A stretch of 64,000 nt of DNA from WLJO01 sp945889085. Lineage in GTDB: Bacteria > Actinomycetota > Acidimicrobiia > Acidimicrobiales > Ilumatobacteraceae. Shown here piece after piece: positions 1 through 8,413 of this stretch. Numbering within the stretch: position 1 is the stretch's first letter; each line of letters starts with the position of its first letter. The DNA is taken from positions 12,218 to 76,217 of the forward strand of contig CAMDBM010000006.1 of NCBI GenBank assembly GCA_945889085.1, given 5' to 3'. Under the pieces are notes generated by a model. That model was not told the origin of the DNA. It worked only from the letters and a program-made list of their open reading frames with translations, and searched no databases. The translations under genes and the position numbers were made by a program.

Positions 1-2374
1 GGGCAAGCCCTATCGCAACGCCCTCGACTGCTCCGATGAGGGTGACGATCAGTGCCTCCCAGCGGATACTCGACCGAACCTGAGAACGGGTCATGCCGAT
101 CGCGCGAAGGAGGCCGAGTTCCCTGCGCCGTTCGTAGACAGACAGCAGCAGCGTGATGACGATGCCGATCGCCGCGATCACGACGGACAGCGCAAGCAAT
201 CCGTAGATGAGGTTGAGCAGCGGGTCGACCTGCTTGGCCTGGCTGTCGATGTACTCGATACGGGTCTTGGTCTTGCCGGCCGGGGCGAGCTCCCGTACCA
301 CCGCATCGACAGCGGACTTTGCAGCGGTGTCGCTGACGCCTTCATTTTTCAGCATGTACACGCCGAAATCGAACAGGTTGTCGCCGGCCCCCTCGAACAC
401 CGCTCGGGACACGGTGAACCCGCCAGCGAGCGTGTCCTCCTCGTACACGGCGACGACCCGGAGGTCGCGCTGGGTGCCACCGAGCGACGAGAAGGTGATG
501 GTGGAGCCGATCCCCTTGTCGAGGGACTCAGCCTTGTCCTTGCTGATCGCGATGGAGGTGCGATCGAGGTCCGTGAGCAAGCCCTCGACCACCTTGAGGT
601 CGAACAGCGCCGAGACAGTGGACGGATCCACCACGGTCACGGAGGTTCCCTTCGCGCGCTCCGGCAGCTTTGCGACGGCTATGCCGACCCCAGTCGCTAC
701 CTCAATCTCGGGGAGCGAGTCCAACGCCGGGGCGAGGGTGATCGGGAGGCCGCCGAACCCGAAGGACTGGACGGTAACCGTGAGGTCCCCCTGGAACTGG
801 TCGGCGAAGATCGCCCGGACCGAGGCCTTGATGGAACTGGCCATGACGGTGACGGCTGCAACGAGCGCCGCTCCGACGAGGAGGGCAGCAGCGGTGCGGG
901 CCGTACGTTTCGGGTTCCGCGCAGCGTTCTCGGCGCCCATCTGCCCGGTGATCCCGCGCAGCGAGCGCAAGGGGATCCCTGCGAGGCGTGCGAGTGGACC
1001 GGCAACGAGGGGTCCGAGCACGAACAGCCCCGTGAAGAGCCCGAGTGCACCCGGGCCGAGGAGTACGAGCTTGCCGCCGAACAGGGCACCCATGACGCCG
1101 GCGATTCCGACACCGAGGAGGAGAACACCCCAGACGAGTCGCGAGCGGGACCACGCGTCAGGTTCGATCGCCTCGTCCCGGAGTGCGGCGACGGGCGGCA
1201 CCTTGCTCGACCGGATCGCCGGCAGGAGCGCCGATGCTGCGGTGACCACGAGGCCGACGATCAGCGTGGTGACCACGGTGCTGCCGCGCAGGCTCACCCC
1301 GGTGGACGGCAGGTCCACCCCCGCCGCATTGAGCAGACTGCGAAGACCGACAGCGAGGCCGACTCCCGAGACGAGCCCGATCAGGGAGCCAACGAGGCCG
1401 ATCACGAATGCCTCGACGAGCAGCGCGAAGGTGACCTGCCACCGGCTGGCGCCGACGGCGCGCAGCAACGCGTTCTCGCGTCGGCGCTGCGCGACCGTGA
1501 TGGAGAACAGGTTGTAGATAACGAAGGTGGCGACGAACAGCGCGATGAATGCGAAGACCTTGAGGAACACCGAGAAGAAGCTGAGTCCCTTCTGGATATC
1601 GCTCTTGTTCTCCTCCTCGATCGCCTCGCCGGTGAGGGTCTCGACCCCGGCTGTCCCGATCTCTGAGCGGATCCTGTCCACGAGCTCGGCCTCGGACACG
1701 CTGCCGTCGCCGCGAACGATGATCGCGTCGTACGCGTCCGACTTGCCGTTCAGGAACTCGGCCGCCGTCAGGTCGTCGAAGAGTGCGAAGGTGGCGCCGC
1801 CCGGCGAGTCGACTGTCCCGAACTGGGCGGCCCCGACAAGCGTGAACTCGCGGGTGCCGCTCACGGCGGTGACCTTGATGCGGTCGCCGATCGAGAACTT
1901 GCCGCGCACGTAGGAGTTGACATCCACCGCGACCTCGGTGCCGTCCCGGGGGGCGCGTCCGGTTTCGAAGCGCCAGAAACCGATGGTGTCGGTGCCAACC
2001 GTGGCACCGAACGTCGGCGGTCCGCCGCCGGGCTTGCCGACCGGCTTGCCTTGCTTGTCGACGATGACGGCGAACTGCTGGACGGAGACCTCTGCGGCGA
2101 CGACACCGGGGACCTCGCGGATCTGCTCGACGAGCGTTCCGGAGATCTTGCCGCGCTGTGCGTCGCCGAAGTCCTGTTCGATGACGTCGCCCGAGCGGAC
2201 GTACGCATCCACGTTCTCGAACACGTTCGAGAACAGGTTGTCGAAGGTGCCCTTGATCGTGTCGGTGAACACGGTGGTCCCGGTGAGGAACGCGGTGCCG
2301 AGCATGACGGCGAGCGATGTGAGCAACAGGCGCGTCTTGCGCGCGAGCACGCCCTTCAGGGCGATTCGGAGCAC
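1..2374 (-). CDS. ABC transporter permease, FtsX/MacB-like, 3' end outside window
   Basis: About 791 codons are visible; the C-terminus lies beyond base 1. It is the membrane part of an ABC exporter, probably moving lipids, peptides or lipoproteins. The frame opens with GTG at 2374, two bases after the TGA of the ATPase gene, so the two are an operon. A first transmembrane segment (residues about 12-34, LLLTSLAVMLGTAFL) is followed by a large extracellular MacB-like region. A block of three helices then carries the FtsX motif around residues 290-400 (AQRRRENALLRAVGASRWQV). The unit repeats: a second extracellular domain and a second FtsX motif (ERRRELGLLRAIGMTRSQV) lie close to the window edge. 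This duplicated FtsX layout is typical of actinobacterial exporters of 800-860 residues, so only the last two helices are probably missing. Confidence 0.9.
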   Translation of the reverse strand, partial: MLRIALKGVLARKTRLLLTSLAVMLGTAFLTGTTVFTDTIKGTFDNLFSNVFENVDAYVRSGDVIEQDFGDAQRGKISGTLVEQIREVPGVVAAEVSVQQFAVIVDKQGKPVGKPGGGPPTFGATVGTDTIGFWRFETGRAPRDGTEVAVDVNSYVRGKFSIGDRIKVTAVSGTREFTLVGAAQFGTVDSPGGATFALFDDLTAAEFLNGKSDAYDAIIVRGDGSVSEAELVDRIRSEIGTAGVETLTGEAIEEENKSDIQKGLSFFSVFLKVFAFIALFVATFVIYNLFSITVAQRRRENALLRAVGASRWQVTFALLVEAFVIGLVGSLIGLVSGVGLAVGLRSLLNAAGVDLPSTGVSLRGSTVVTTLIVGLVVTAASALLPAIRSSKVPPVAALRDEAIEPDAWSRSRLVWGVLLLGVGIAGVMGALFGGKLVLLGPGALGLFTGLFVLGPLVAGPLARLAGIPLRSLRGITGQMGAENAARNPKRTARTAAALLVGAALVAAVTVMASSIKASVRAIFADQFQGDLTVTVQSFGFGGLPITLAPALDSLPEIEVATGVGIAVAKLPERAKGTSVTVVDPSTVSALFDLKVVEGLLTDLDRTSIAISKDKAESLDKGIGSTITFSSLGGTQRDLRVVAVYEEDTLAGGFTVSRAVFEGAGDNLFDFGVYMLKNEGVSDTAAKSAVDAVVRELAPAGKTKTRIEYIDSQAKQVDPLLNLIYGLLALSVVIAAIGIVITLLLSVYERRRELGLLRAIGMTRSQVRSSIRWEALIVTLIGAVEGVAIGLA

Positions 2375-2376
2375 GG

Positions 2377-3129
2377 TCAGCCGCCCAAGCGCTTGAGGTG
2401 GTCCAGGATTCGCTCGGCGGTGGGGGACTCCATCTCGTCGACCACGCGCCCGTCGGCGAGGAACACCACGCGGTCGGCATGACTGGCGGCGCCCGGGTCG
2501 TGGGTGACCATTACGATCGTCTGGCCGAACTCGTCCACCGCATGCCGCATGAACTCGAGGATCTCCGTACTCGAGTGCGAGTCCAGGTTGCCGGTGGGCT
2601 CGTCGGCGAAGATGATCTGCGGCCGGGTCACGAGCGCCCGGGCTACAGCCACCCGCTGTTGCTGCCCGCCGGAGAGCTCGCTCGGCTTGTGCGAGAGCCT
2701 GGGGCGCAGGCTGACGGCGTCGATCACACGGTCGAGCCACTGCTGATCCGGCTTGCGGCCGCCGAGCGCCAGGGGCAGCGTGATGTTCTCGAGTGCGGTG
2801 AGCGTGGGTACGAGGTTGAACGACTGGAAGACGAACCCGACCTGATCTCGGCGCAGCATGGTCAGCTGTTTGTCGTTCAGGTCGGAGACGTCGACGTCAC
2901 CGATGTAGGCCTTGCCGCCGCTGAGCCGATCGAGGCCGGCGAGGCAGTGCATCAGGGTGGACTTGCCGGACCCGGACGGGCCCATGATGGCGGTGAAGCG
3001 GCCGCGCTCGAACGACACGGTGACCCCGTCGAGCGCCCGGACCTCGGTGCCACCCTTGCCGTACACCTTGACGGCATCGACGGAGCCGGCGGCGGCGGTA
3101 ACAACCGGTTGGGAAGTGGGGGTCGACAT
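2377..3129 (-). CDS. ABC transporter ATP-binding protein, MacB/LolD type
   Basis: A 250-residue ATPase that powers the permease encoded immediately downstream. Walker A GPSGSGKST is at residues 50-58, the Q-loop is in FVFQSFNL, the signature is LSGGQQQRVAVARA and Walker B is IIFADEPTGNLDS, followed by the H-loop VTHD. The order and wording match the MacB/LolD/FtsE class. ATG 3129 was chosen because the domain begins shortly after it; an upstream in-frame start at 3255 would add 42 residues rich in Arg, Gly and Pro with no family match. Its TGA (2377-2379) is two bases from the permease GTG. The substrate cannot be deduced. Confidence 0.95.
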   Translation of the reverse strand: MSTPTSQPVVTAAAGSVDAVKVYGKGGTEVRALDGVTVSFERGRFTAIMGPSGSGKSTLMHCLAGLDRLSGGKAYIGDVDVSDLNDKQLTMLRRDQVGFVFQSFNLVPTLTALENITLPLALGGRKPDQQWLDRVIDAVSLRPRLSHKPSELSGGQQQRVAVARALVTRPQIIFADEPTGNLDSHSSTEILEFMRHAVDEFGQTIVMVTHDPGAASHADRVVFLADGRVVDEMESPTAERILDHLKRLGG

Positions 3130-3223
3130 GGTCACAGTCTCGCCCCAGGCGGCGCGACTCCATCCGCCGCAAACCAATATTTCAATCCCCGACGGGGGCG
3201 GCCGGCAGCGTACGATCGCGCCC

Positions 3224-3286
3224 ATGCATCCGGATCCCCGCCCCCCGGCTGCCACAACAGGCGACTGGTGGTCGCAAGCATGTTGA
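3224..3286 (+). CDS. possible 20-codon leader peptide overlapping the cyclase start
   Basis: ATG 3224 lies 7 bases after a TACGAT hexamer (3211-3216), the spacing seen at other apparently leaderless starts in this window. It encodes 20 residues and its TGA (3284-3286) overlaps the region of the cyclase ATG at 3280. Translation of this short frame could bring ribosomes to the cyclase start, which has no obvious Shine-Dalgarno sequence of its own. This is inference from spacing only; the peptide has no recognisable motif. Confidence 0.25.
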   Translation: MHPDPRPPAATTGDWWSQAC

Positions 3287-6200
3287 CCTGCACCTCCTGC
3301 TCCGCCTTCGCGCCCGACGGCGCTCGCTTCTGCCCGGGCTGCGGGGCAGAGGTGAGCAGTGCGCTCGGCGAGGAACGGCGCGTTGTCACGGTCCTATTCG
3401 CAGACATTGTCGGGTTCACCACGCTGTCCGAGCACGCGGACCCCGAGCAGGTGAAGCGACTCGTGGATGGCATCTTCCAGAAGATGGTGGAGGACGTTGT
3501 CCTGTTCGGCGGGCACGTGGACAAGATCGTCGGGGACTGCATCGTTGCGCTCTTCGGTGCGCCGATAACGCACGACGACGATGCCGAGCGGGCCGTCCGC
3601 GCCGCGTTGAAGATGCAGCAGACGCTGAGCGATCACAACCGTGAGGCAGCCTCCGGCCTGCAGATGCGCATCGGCATCAATACCGGGGAGGTGCTCGTCG
3701 GGGCTTCCCGCGCGGGCGGTGCCTATACGGCGATGGGCGACGTGGTGAACACCGCGTCCCGGCTGCAGTCCGAGGCGCCACCCGGTCGAGTGCTCGTCGG
3801 CCAGCCCACCAAGGTGCTCACGGACCGTCCCATCCGCTACTCGTGGTTCGAGTCCCTCACCCCGCGAGGGCGCGAGCAGTCGATTGACGCGTGGCTCGCG
3901 GAGGAGGTGAGCCTGCGGCCCGGGCGCCGCCGCCGGGAGCGCTCCACCCCGATGATCGGCCGTGCCGAGGAGACGCAACTGTTGCTCTCCGGCGTTGCGT
4001 ACGCGGTGGCACGCCAGAAGGCGCTGCTCGTGGCGATCGACGGTGAGGGTGGCGTCGGCAAGAGCCGCTTGGCGGAGGAGATTGTGCGAACCGCCCGCGA
4101 GGCCCACGGGCTCTCGGTGCTCGTCGGGGCGTGCGTTGCGTACGGCGAGGCGAACGTGTGGTGGCCGATCGCAACGGCGCTCAGCGATGCGCTCGGTCTC
4201 GGTGACATGGAGGCGGAGGGCGTCCGGCGCACGGGCATGCAACGTGCGGCGGAACTGCTCGGCCGCGCCGACGACGATCCAGAAATCGTGCGTATCGGCG
4301 ACGCATTCCTCCACCTCGTCGGGCAGCCCTCGGCCCTCGACCGTCTCGATGCCGTGCGGGCACGCGAGGAGCTCACTCGTGCTCTCATCACGGTGCTGCA
4401 CGCCCGGTGCAACCGGGGCCCGCTGCTGCTCGCGATAGCGGACGTCCACTGGGCGGACACGGTGGTGCTCAACCTGCTGGAGCAGTTGCTCACCAACCTC
4501 GCCAACCTGCCGTTCGTGCTGCTCACAACGGCGCGCCCCGACGTGGAGGTTACGTGGCCCCCGATGAGCCCGCTGTTTACGTCGCTCCACCTGCGGCTCG
4601 AGCCGCTCGATCGGTCGTCCACCGAACAGCTCGCATCGGCGATCCTCGGCGACTCCGCCGATTCGGCAATCGTTGCCTCGCTGTACGACCGGAGTGGCGG
4701 CAATCCCCTGTTCCTCGAGGAACTCGCAACGCTCGTGGCAGACGGCGGGCACGTCGGCGACCTGCCGGACTCCCTGCGAACACTGGTGTCGGCCCGCCTG
4801 GACCAGTTGACCTCGGACCAGCGGGCGATGCTCGACAACGCGGCAGTGCTCGGCGCGTCCGGCTCGCTGACTGCGCTGCTGCGCTTTGCCGAGGCACTCG
4901 GGCAGCACGGAGACAGCTCGACGCTCGATGCGCTCGTGGACGCCGGGTTGCTCGCGCGTGAAGGCCGGCGCTGGAGCTTCCGGTCGCAGTCCGTGCGCGA
5001 CGTGGCGTACAACACACTCACCAAGGCAGTTCGCGCCGTTCGGCACTACGGGATTGCGGAGTCGCTCGCAACGATCTACGAGCGCTTCGTGCTGCTCTCG
5101 GGATCGGGCGGCCCGAACGAGACAACACGGGAGGGCACTGCCAACCGGGACGAGATCGCCCACCACTACGCCACCACTGCCGAACTGGTCGCGGAACTCG
5201 GGCCCGTGTCGGGCGTGCCGGGCGATGTCGTCGACCGTGCCGTGAGGTGGCTGACCCTCGCCGCGGAGCGGGCGTCCGGACAGCACTACATGCGGTCCGC
5301 CGTCCGTCTCGCCACACGGGGTCTCGACCTGCTCGGCGAGGAGGTCGACGATGCGAGGGTGCCGTCGATGCTCCGCCTCTGCCTCATCCGGGCGGCGTCG
5401 CACGCCGAGCAGCGCAATATCGCTCGCGCACGGGCGGACCTCGACCGGGTGCTGCGCTCCAGCGAACTGCTCGGGGACCTCGAGTCCGAGGCCGAAGCCC
5501 GACGCATCCTCGGAACGGTCGTGCGCCTCAGCGGGAACCTGCCGGGTGCGCGCGACGAGTTCTCCGAGGCGGTGCGGTTGTTCCGCGAGGTCGGCAAGCC
5601 GCTGCGGCTCGCGCGGGCACTGCGTGACCGCGCGTTCGTCGAACTGCTCGGTGGCGATCTTCACCTCGCGGAGCAGTTGCTCGACGAGGCGGAGCGGCTT
5701 ACCCAAGGTGGTGCGGACGCGATCGGGCTGGCCTGGGTGGAGTGGCACCGTGCATGGCTGTCGTTCATCTCGGGGGACCTCGTGCAGGCCGAGGCGCGCC
5801 TCGACCTCGCTCAGCGCAGCATGACGGCCATGGGCGATCGTGGTGGCCTCGGCTGGGCGCAGGGTCTGCTGGCTTATGTCCGTTACTACCAGGGCCGCAC
5901 GGACGAGGCGAGTGAACTTGCGGACCGGGTGCTCGAGGAGGCACTCGATCGCGGCGACGACTGGGCTGCTGGAATGATGCAGTCCCTCCAGGCGAACCTC
6001 TGGCTCTGGCGCGGGCGTACCGAGGACGCGCTCAAGCAGGGCGAGACGGCGCGCACGCGCTTCAAGCGCATGGGTGACGGCTTCGGCGAACTACTGGCAC
6101 TCGCGCCGCTCACGCGTGCGACGGCCGCGCTCGGCCGGGCCTCGGCACACCAGCGGACCGTCGAGGAGATGCATCTTCTCGGCGACGTGTACCAGATGCA

Positions 6201-6780
6201 GGGGCTCGTGCTGCTCACCGAGGCAGCGAGCGCCGCGCAGTTGGGCGAGTCGGAGCGGGCGGTCCGCGCCGCCGAGCTCGCCGTCGACACTGACCGCGCC
6301 CGTATCGGGTTCACCAGCGAGGCGTGGGTGGCGAGGGCACTCGGTCTGGTGCAGCTTGGCCGTCCGGAGGACGCGCTGCGCTGCCTCGAGCAGGCGGAAA
6401 CCGCCGTAGCCGGAGTGGCGTACGCGTACCTCACGTCGGTACGGGTGCTCGTGGACGTGAGCCTCGGTGAGTTCGACGCGGCGCTGGCGCGTTCGGCTGC
6501 CGTGTCGGCCGATTACGGAGCCAGCTACCTCGACCACGTGTACGCGGGAGTCGGTGCTGCGCTTGCGCACGCCCGCACCGGATCACCGCGCGCCGCCGTC
6601 AACGCGCTGGACCGCGCGGATGCGATAGCGGTGCGCACCGGGGATGTCGTGGCGAAGGCAGTTATCGCACTTGCCCGCTCGATCGTCGATCCTGAGCGCG
6701 AGGCCGGGCAGGGTCTCGAGCTTGACGTCCCGCTGCACGGGTGGCGACGCCTTTTCGAGTCGACGATGACGCAGTCGTGA
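3280..6780 (+). CDS. adenylate/guanylate cyclase with AAA ATPase and TPR region
   Basis: A 1166-residue multidomain signalling protein. Residues 4-21 form a zinc ribbon (C4, C7, C18, C21). Residues about 35-210 are a class III nucleotide cyclase domain: metal-binding Asp42 (FADIVGF) and Asp86 (KIVGDCIVALFG), then GDVVNTASRLQ with the transition-state Asn and Arg, so the catalytic set looks intact. An ATPase follows with Walker A GEGGVGKS near residue 255 and a Walker B-like LLLAIADVHWAD near residue 385. From about residue 650 to the end there are helical TPR-like repeats. This cyclase-AAA-TPR architecture is common in actinobacteria, where it resembles LuxR/LAL-type regulators without the DNA-binding end. 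Whether cAMP is made, and what the TPRs sense, is unknown. The gene overlaps tag by four bases. Confidence 0.9.
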   Translation: MLTCTSCSAFAPDGARFCPGCGAEVSSALGEERRVVTVLFADIVGFTTLSEHADPEQVKRLVDGIFQKMVEDVVLFGGHVDKIVGDCIVALFGAPITHDDDAERAVRAALKMQQTLSDHNREAASGLQMRIGINTGEVLVGASRAGGAYTAMGDVVNTASRLQSEAPPGRVLVGQPTKVLTDRPIRYSWFESLTPRGREQSIDAWLAEEVSLRPGRRRRERSTPMIGRAEETQLLLSGVAYAVARQKALLVAIDGEGGVGKSRLAEEIVRTAREAHGLSVLVGACVAYGEANVWWPIATALSDALGLGDMEAEGVRRTGMQRAAELLGRADDDPEIVRIGDAFLHLVGQPSALDRLDAVRAREELTRALITVLHARCNRGPLLLAIADVHWADTVVLNLLEQLLTNLANLPFVLLTTARPDVEVTWPPMSPLFTSLHLRLEPLDRSSTEQLASAILGDSADSAIVASLYDRSGGNPLFLEELATLVADGGHVGDLPDSLRTLVSARLDQLTSDQRAMLDNAAVLGASGSLTALLRFAEALGQHGDSSTLDALVDAGLLAREGRRWSFRSQSVRDVAYNTLTKAVRAVRHYGIAESLATIYERFVLLSGSGGPNETTREGTANRDEIAHHYATTAELVAELGPVSGVPGDVVDRAVRWLTLAAERASGQHYMRSAVRLATRGLDLLGEEVDDARVPSMLRLCLIRAASHAEQRNIARARADLDRVLRSSELLGDLESEAEARRILGTVVRLSGNLPGARDEFSEAVRLFREVGKPLRLARALRDRAFVELLGGDLHLAEQLLDEAERLTQGGADAIGLAWVEWHRAWLSFISGDLVQAEARLDLAQRSMTAMGDRGGLGWAQGLLAYVRYYQGRTDEASELADRVLEEALDRGDDWAAGMMQSLQANLWLWRGRTEDALKQGETARTRFKRMGDGFGELLALAPLTRATAALGRASAHQRTVEEMHLLGDVYQMQGLVLLTEAASAAQLGESERAVRAAELAVDTDRARIGFTSEAWVARALGLVQLGRPEDALRCLEQAETAVAGVAYAYLTSVRVLVDVSLGEFDAALARSAAVSADYGASYLDHVYAGVGAALAHARTGSPRAAVNALDRADAIAVRTGDVVAKAVIALARSIVDPEREAGQGLELDVPLHGWRRLFESTMTQS

Positions 6781-7397
6781 GCGATTGGCTCAGGGCGGCT
6801 GAGGATGGGCTCGAACGCTGCGCCTGGGGCGCCGGTCCGGACACGCAGTACCGCGACTACCACGACACGGAGTGGGGTCGTCCGGTGCTCGATGACCGCA
6901 GGCTGTTCGAGAAACTGTGTCTCGAGGGCTTCCAGTCGGGCCTGTCGTGGCTCACGATCCTGCGCAAGCGGGAGAACTTCCGGTCCGCCTTCGCCGGCTT
7001 CGAGGCACATGCGGTGGCGAACTTCGGTGCGCAGGATGTCGAGCGCCTCCTCGGCGATGCGGGGATCGTCCGCCACCGCGGCAAGATCGAGTCGACGATC
7101 AACAACGCCCGCCGGGTGATTGCGCTCGCCGAGGAGTTCGGGTCGCTGGCGGCCTACGTGTGGCGCTTCGAGGCCGAGCCGTACCGTCCCGTCGGGGGTC
7201 CGTTCCCCATCCCGTCGCTCTCCCCGGCCTCGACAGCGATGTCCAAGGACCTGAAGAAGCGCGGCTGGTCGTTCGTGGGGCCCACCACGGTGTACGCGTT
7301 CATGCAGGCCATGGGGCTCACCAACGATCACTTCGAGGGTTGCTGCGTGCGCCAGGCCTGTCTGGACGCCCGTGCGGCGCTCGTGCTCCCCGGCTGA
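6777..7397 (+). CDS. tag: DNA-3-methyladenine glycosylase I
   Basis: Removes 3-methyladenine from alkylated DNA (base excision repair). From GTG 6777 the protein has 206 residues, close to the usual 185-200. Family marks are DYHDTEWG near the N-terminus, GLSWLTILRKRENF, and the C-terminal FVGPTTVYAFMQAMGLTNDH. The zinc-binding set of E. coli Tag seems conserved: a Cys near the start (RCAWG), His of YHDTEWG, and His/Cys of DHFEGC. GTG 6777 is preferred over ATG 6741 because it overlaps the upstream TGA as GTGA, a standard coupled arrangement; the longer form would overlap the cyclase gene by 40 bases. The operon with a cyclase is unusual. Confidence 0.93.
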   Translation: MSDWLRAAEDGLERCAWGAGPDTQYRDYHDTEWGRPVLDDRRLFEKLCLEGFQSGLSWLTILRKRENFRSAFAGFEAHAVANFGAQDVERLLGDAGIVRHRGKIESTINNARRVIALAEEFGSLAAYVWRFEAEPYRPVGGPFPIPSLSPASTAMSKDLKKRGWSFVGPTTVYAFMQAMGLTNDHFEGCCVRQACLDARAALVLPG

Positions 7398-7416
7398 CGG
7401 CAGCCGCCCGATTCGC

Positions 7417-7422
7417 TACGCT
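7417..7422 (+). promoter_or_regulatory. probable -10 hexamer (TACGCT) for the AhpD-like pair
   Basis: TACGCT ends 6 bases before ATG 7429, which places transcription at or next to the start codon. No Shine-Dalgarno sequence lies between, so a leaderless transcript is likely for this two-gene unit. Confidence 0.45.
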
Positions 7423-7428
7423 CCAGCC

Positions 7429-7863
7429 ATGGGGGAAACGTGGATCAACGCTGCTGCGGACTCGTCGGCCGAGAGTCTGCTGGCACTGCGCCCGGACCTC
7501 GCCGGGCATCTCGAGGCGTTCGACTCGCACGCTGCGGCCAGCATCGGCCCCCGACTGCGCACGCTGCTGGAGATCCGCACAGCCCAGTTGCTCCGCAACG
7601 AGGGATACGTGGCATCGGCGGACCCGGAACTCGTGGACCAGGCAACCAACTGGTACTCCCACGCTGCGCTGTCCGACGTGGAGCGCACCTCGATTGAGGT
7701 GTGTGAGGCCTTCCTCATCGATCACCACTCGATCACCGACGACCAGATCCTTCGCCTCCAGCACCTGCTCGGGGAGCAGGGAACCGTTGCCCTCCTCATG
7801 AACATCGCCATGCTCGACGGATTCACCAAGTTCCGCCGGGTCTTCGCAGTGGAAGGAATCTGA
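7429..7863 (+). CDS. AhpD/carboxymuconolactone decarboxylase-like protein without CxxC
   Basis: 144 residues, all-helical, with the general pattern of the AhpD/CMD superfamily (LLEIRTAQLLRNEGYV, then ALSDVERTSIEVCEAFLIDHHSI, then TVALLMNIAMLDGFTKFRRVF). It has one Cys (EVC) and lacks the redox CxxC, so by itself it is not an ordinary AhpD peroxidase. Its TGA overlaps the ATG of the next gene (TGATG at 7861-7865). The next gene is also AhpD-like and carries a CxxU site, so the two probably form a hetero-oligomer or act in one pathway. The assignment rests on fold-level pattern, not on a catalytic motif. Confidence 0.75.
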   Translation: MGETWINAAADSSAESLLALRPDLAGHLEAFDSHAAASIGPRLRTLLEIRTAQLLRNEGYVASADPELVDQATNWYSHAALSDVERTSIEVCEAFLIDHHSITDDQILRLQHLLGEQGTVALLMNIAMLDGFTKFRRVFAVEGI

Positions 7864-8363
7864 TGTCCACCTCACCCCGCCTTCGGGATGCCGACGGCAA
7901 TCCGATCAACGCCGTAGCGGAGTACTTTTCCAGCACGCCTTACGGCGACCTCTACGGGCACTTCTGGAGCCACGGCCTCGTCGAGCAGTCCGTCAAGGAG
8001 GTTGCGCGACTGCGCAACGCCACCATCACCGATTGCGGTCTTTGAAAGAAGCTGCGCTTCGCGGTCGCGAGGCAAGAAGGGCTCACCGAGGAGCTCGTCG
8101 AGCAGATCACCGATCAGTGGGCCGACAGCGGACTCCCGGAGCGTCACAAGCGGGCCCTGATCCTCGCTGATGCGTATCTCAACGAAACGGGTGCCCCGTC
8201 CCCCGAGCAACAGGCAGCGCTGCGGGCGGAGTTCTCCGAGCCCGAGATTGTGGAGATCGGCGTGGGGCTCGCGCTCGTGCACGGGCTCTCGAAGGTGCTG
8301 ATCGTGCTCGGTCTCGAGCCCGAGCAGATGGATGTCACCGTCATCCCCTCTCCCGGTAGTTAG
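7863..8363 (+). CDS. AhpD-like selenoprotein (in-frame UGA as selenocysteine)
   Basis: Read through the TGA at 8043-8045, the frame runs from ATG 7863 to TAG 8361-8363 and gives 166 residues. Residue 61 would be selenocysteine in D-C-G-L-U, a CxxU motif where AhpD/CMD relatives carry the redox CxxC. The protein on both sides of the TGA is continuous and family-like: RLRNATITDCGL before it, KKLRFAVARQEGLTEELVEQI after it, then a C-terminal helix pair (GVGLALVHGLSKVLIVLG). A conventional reading would give a meaningless 60-residue fragment. A hairpin at 8056-8073 with a GGUC loop begins 10 bases after the TGA and fits a bacterial SECIS. AhpD-like proteins are a known selenoprotein class. The likely role is thiol-dependent reduction of peroxides or a related redox step. 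selA, selB, selC and selD are not in this window. The alternative is a recent nonsense mutation. Confidence 0.85.
8056..8073 (+). promoter_or_regulatory. SECIS-like hairpin for UGA recoding
   Basis: Bases 8056-8062 pair with 8067-8073 in a 7-bp stem with one G-U pair, leaving the loop GGUC at 8063-8066. The loop begins 17 bases after the TGA (8043-8045). The E. coli fdhF SECIS, as I recall it, also presents GGUCU about 18 bases after its UGA, and the loop G and U contact SelB. Two further pairs (8052-8053 with 8075-8076) could extend the stem below a small internal loop. Confidence 0.75.
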
Positions 8364-8374
8364 TCCTCTCCATC

Positions 8375-8398
8375 GCCGATCGGGCAGGCCCGATCGGC
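8375..8398 (+). terminator. hairpin after the selenoprotein gene
   Basis: A perfect 10-bp inverted repeat (8375-8384 with 8389-8398) with loop CAGG, 11 bases past the stop codon. No T-run follows, as is usual in this window. It also sits just upstream of the Shine-Dalgarno sequence of the next gene. Confidence 0.6.
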
Positions 8399-8413
8399 AA
8401 TCATGGAGGGGCT

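Noticed and set aside
3130..3279. Long frame 2398-6780 as a single 1460-residue protein
   Set aside because: The first 294 residues overlap the ABC ATPase gene on the other strand and have no family match; the zinc ribbon begins at 3280.
3394..5748. 784-codon open frame on the minus strand opposite the cyclase
   Set aside because: High GC and third-position bias produce long antisense frames. The translation is Arg/His/Glu-rich with no domain, while the plus strand has clear cyclase and ATPase motifs.
8043..8045. TGA as a frameshift or nonsense mutation in the AhpD-like gene
   Set aside because: The frame and family pattern continue unbroken after it, the position equals a catalytic Cys, and a SECIS-like hairpin with a GGUC loop follows at the right distance. 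A mutation would not be expected to have all three.
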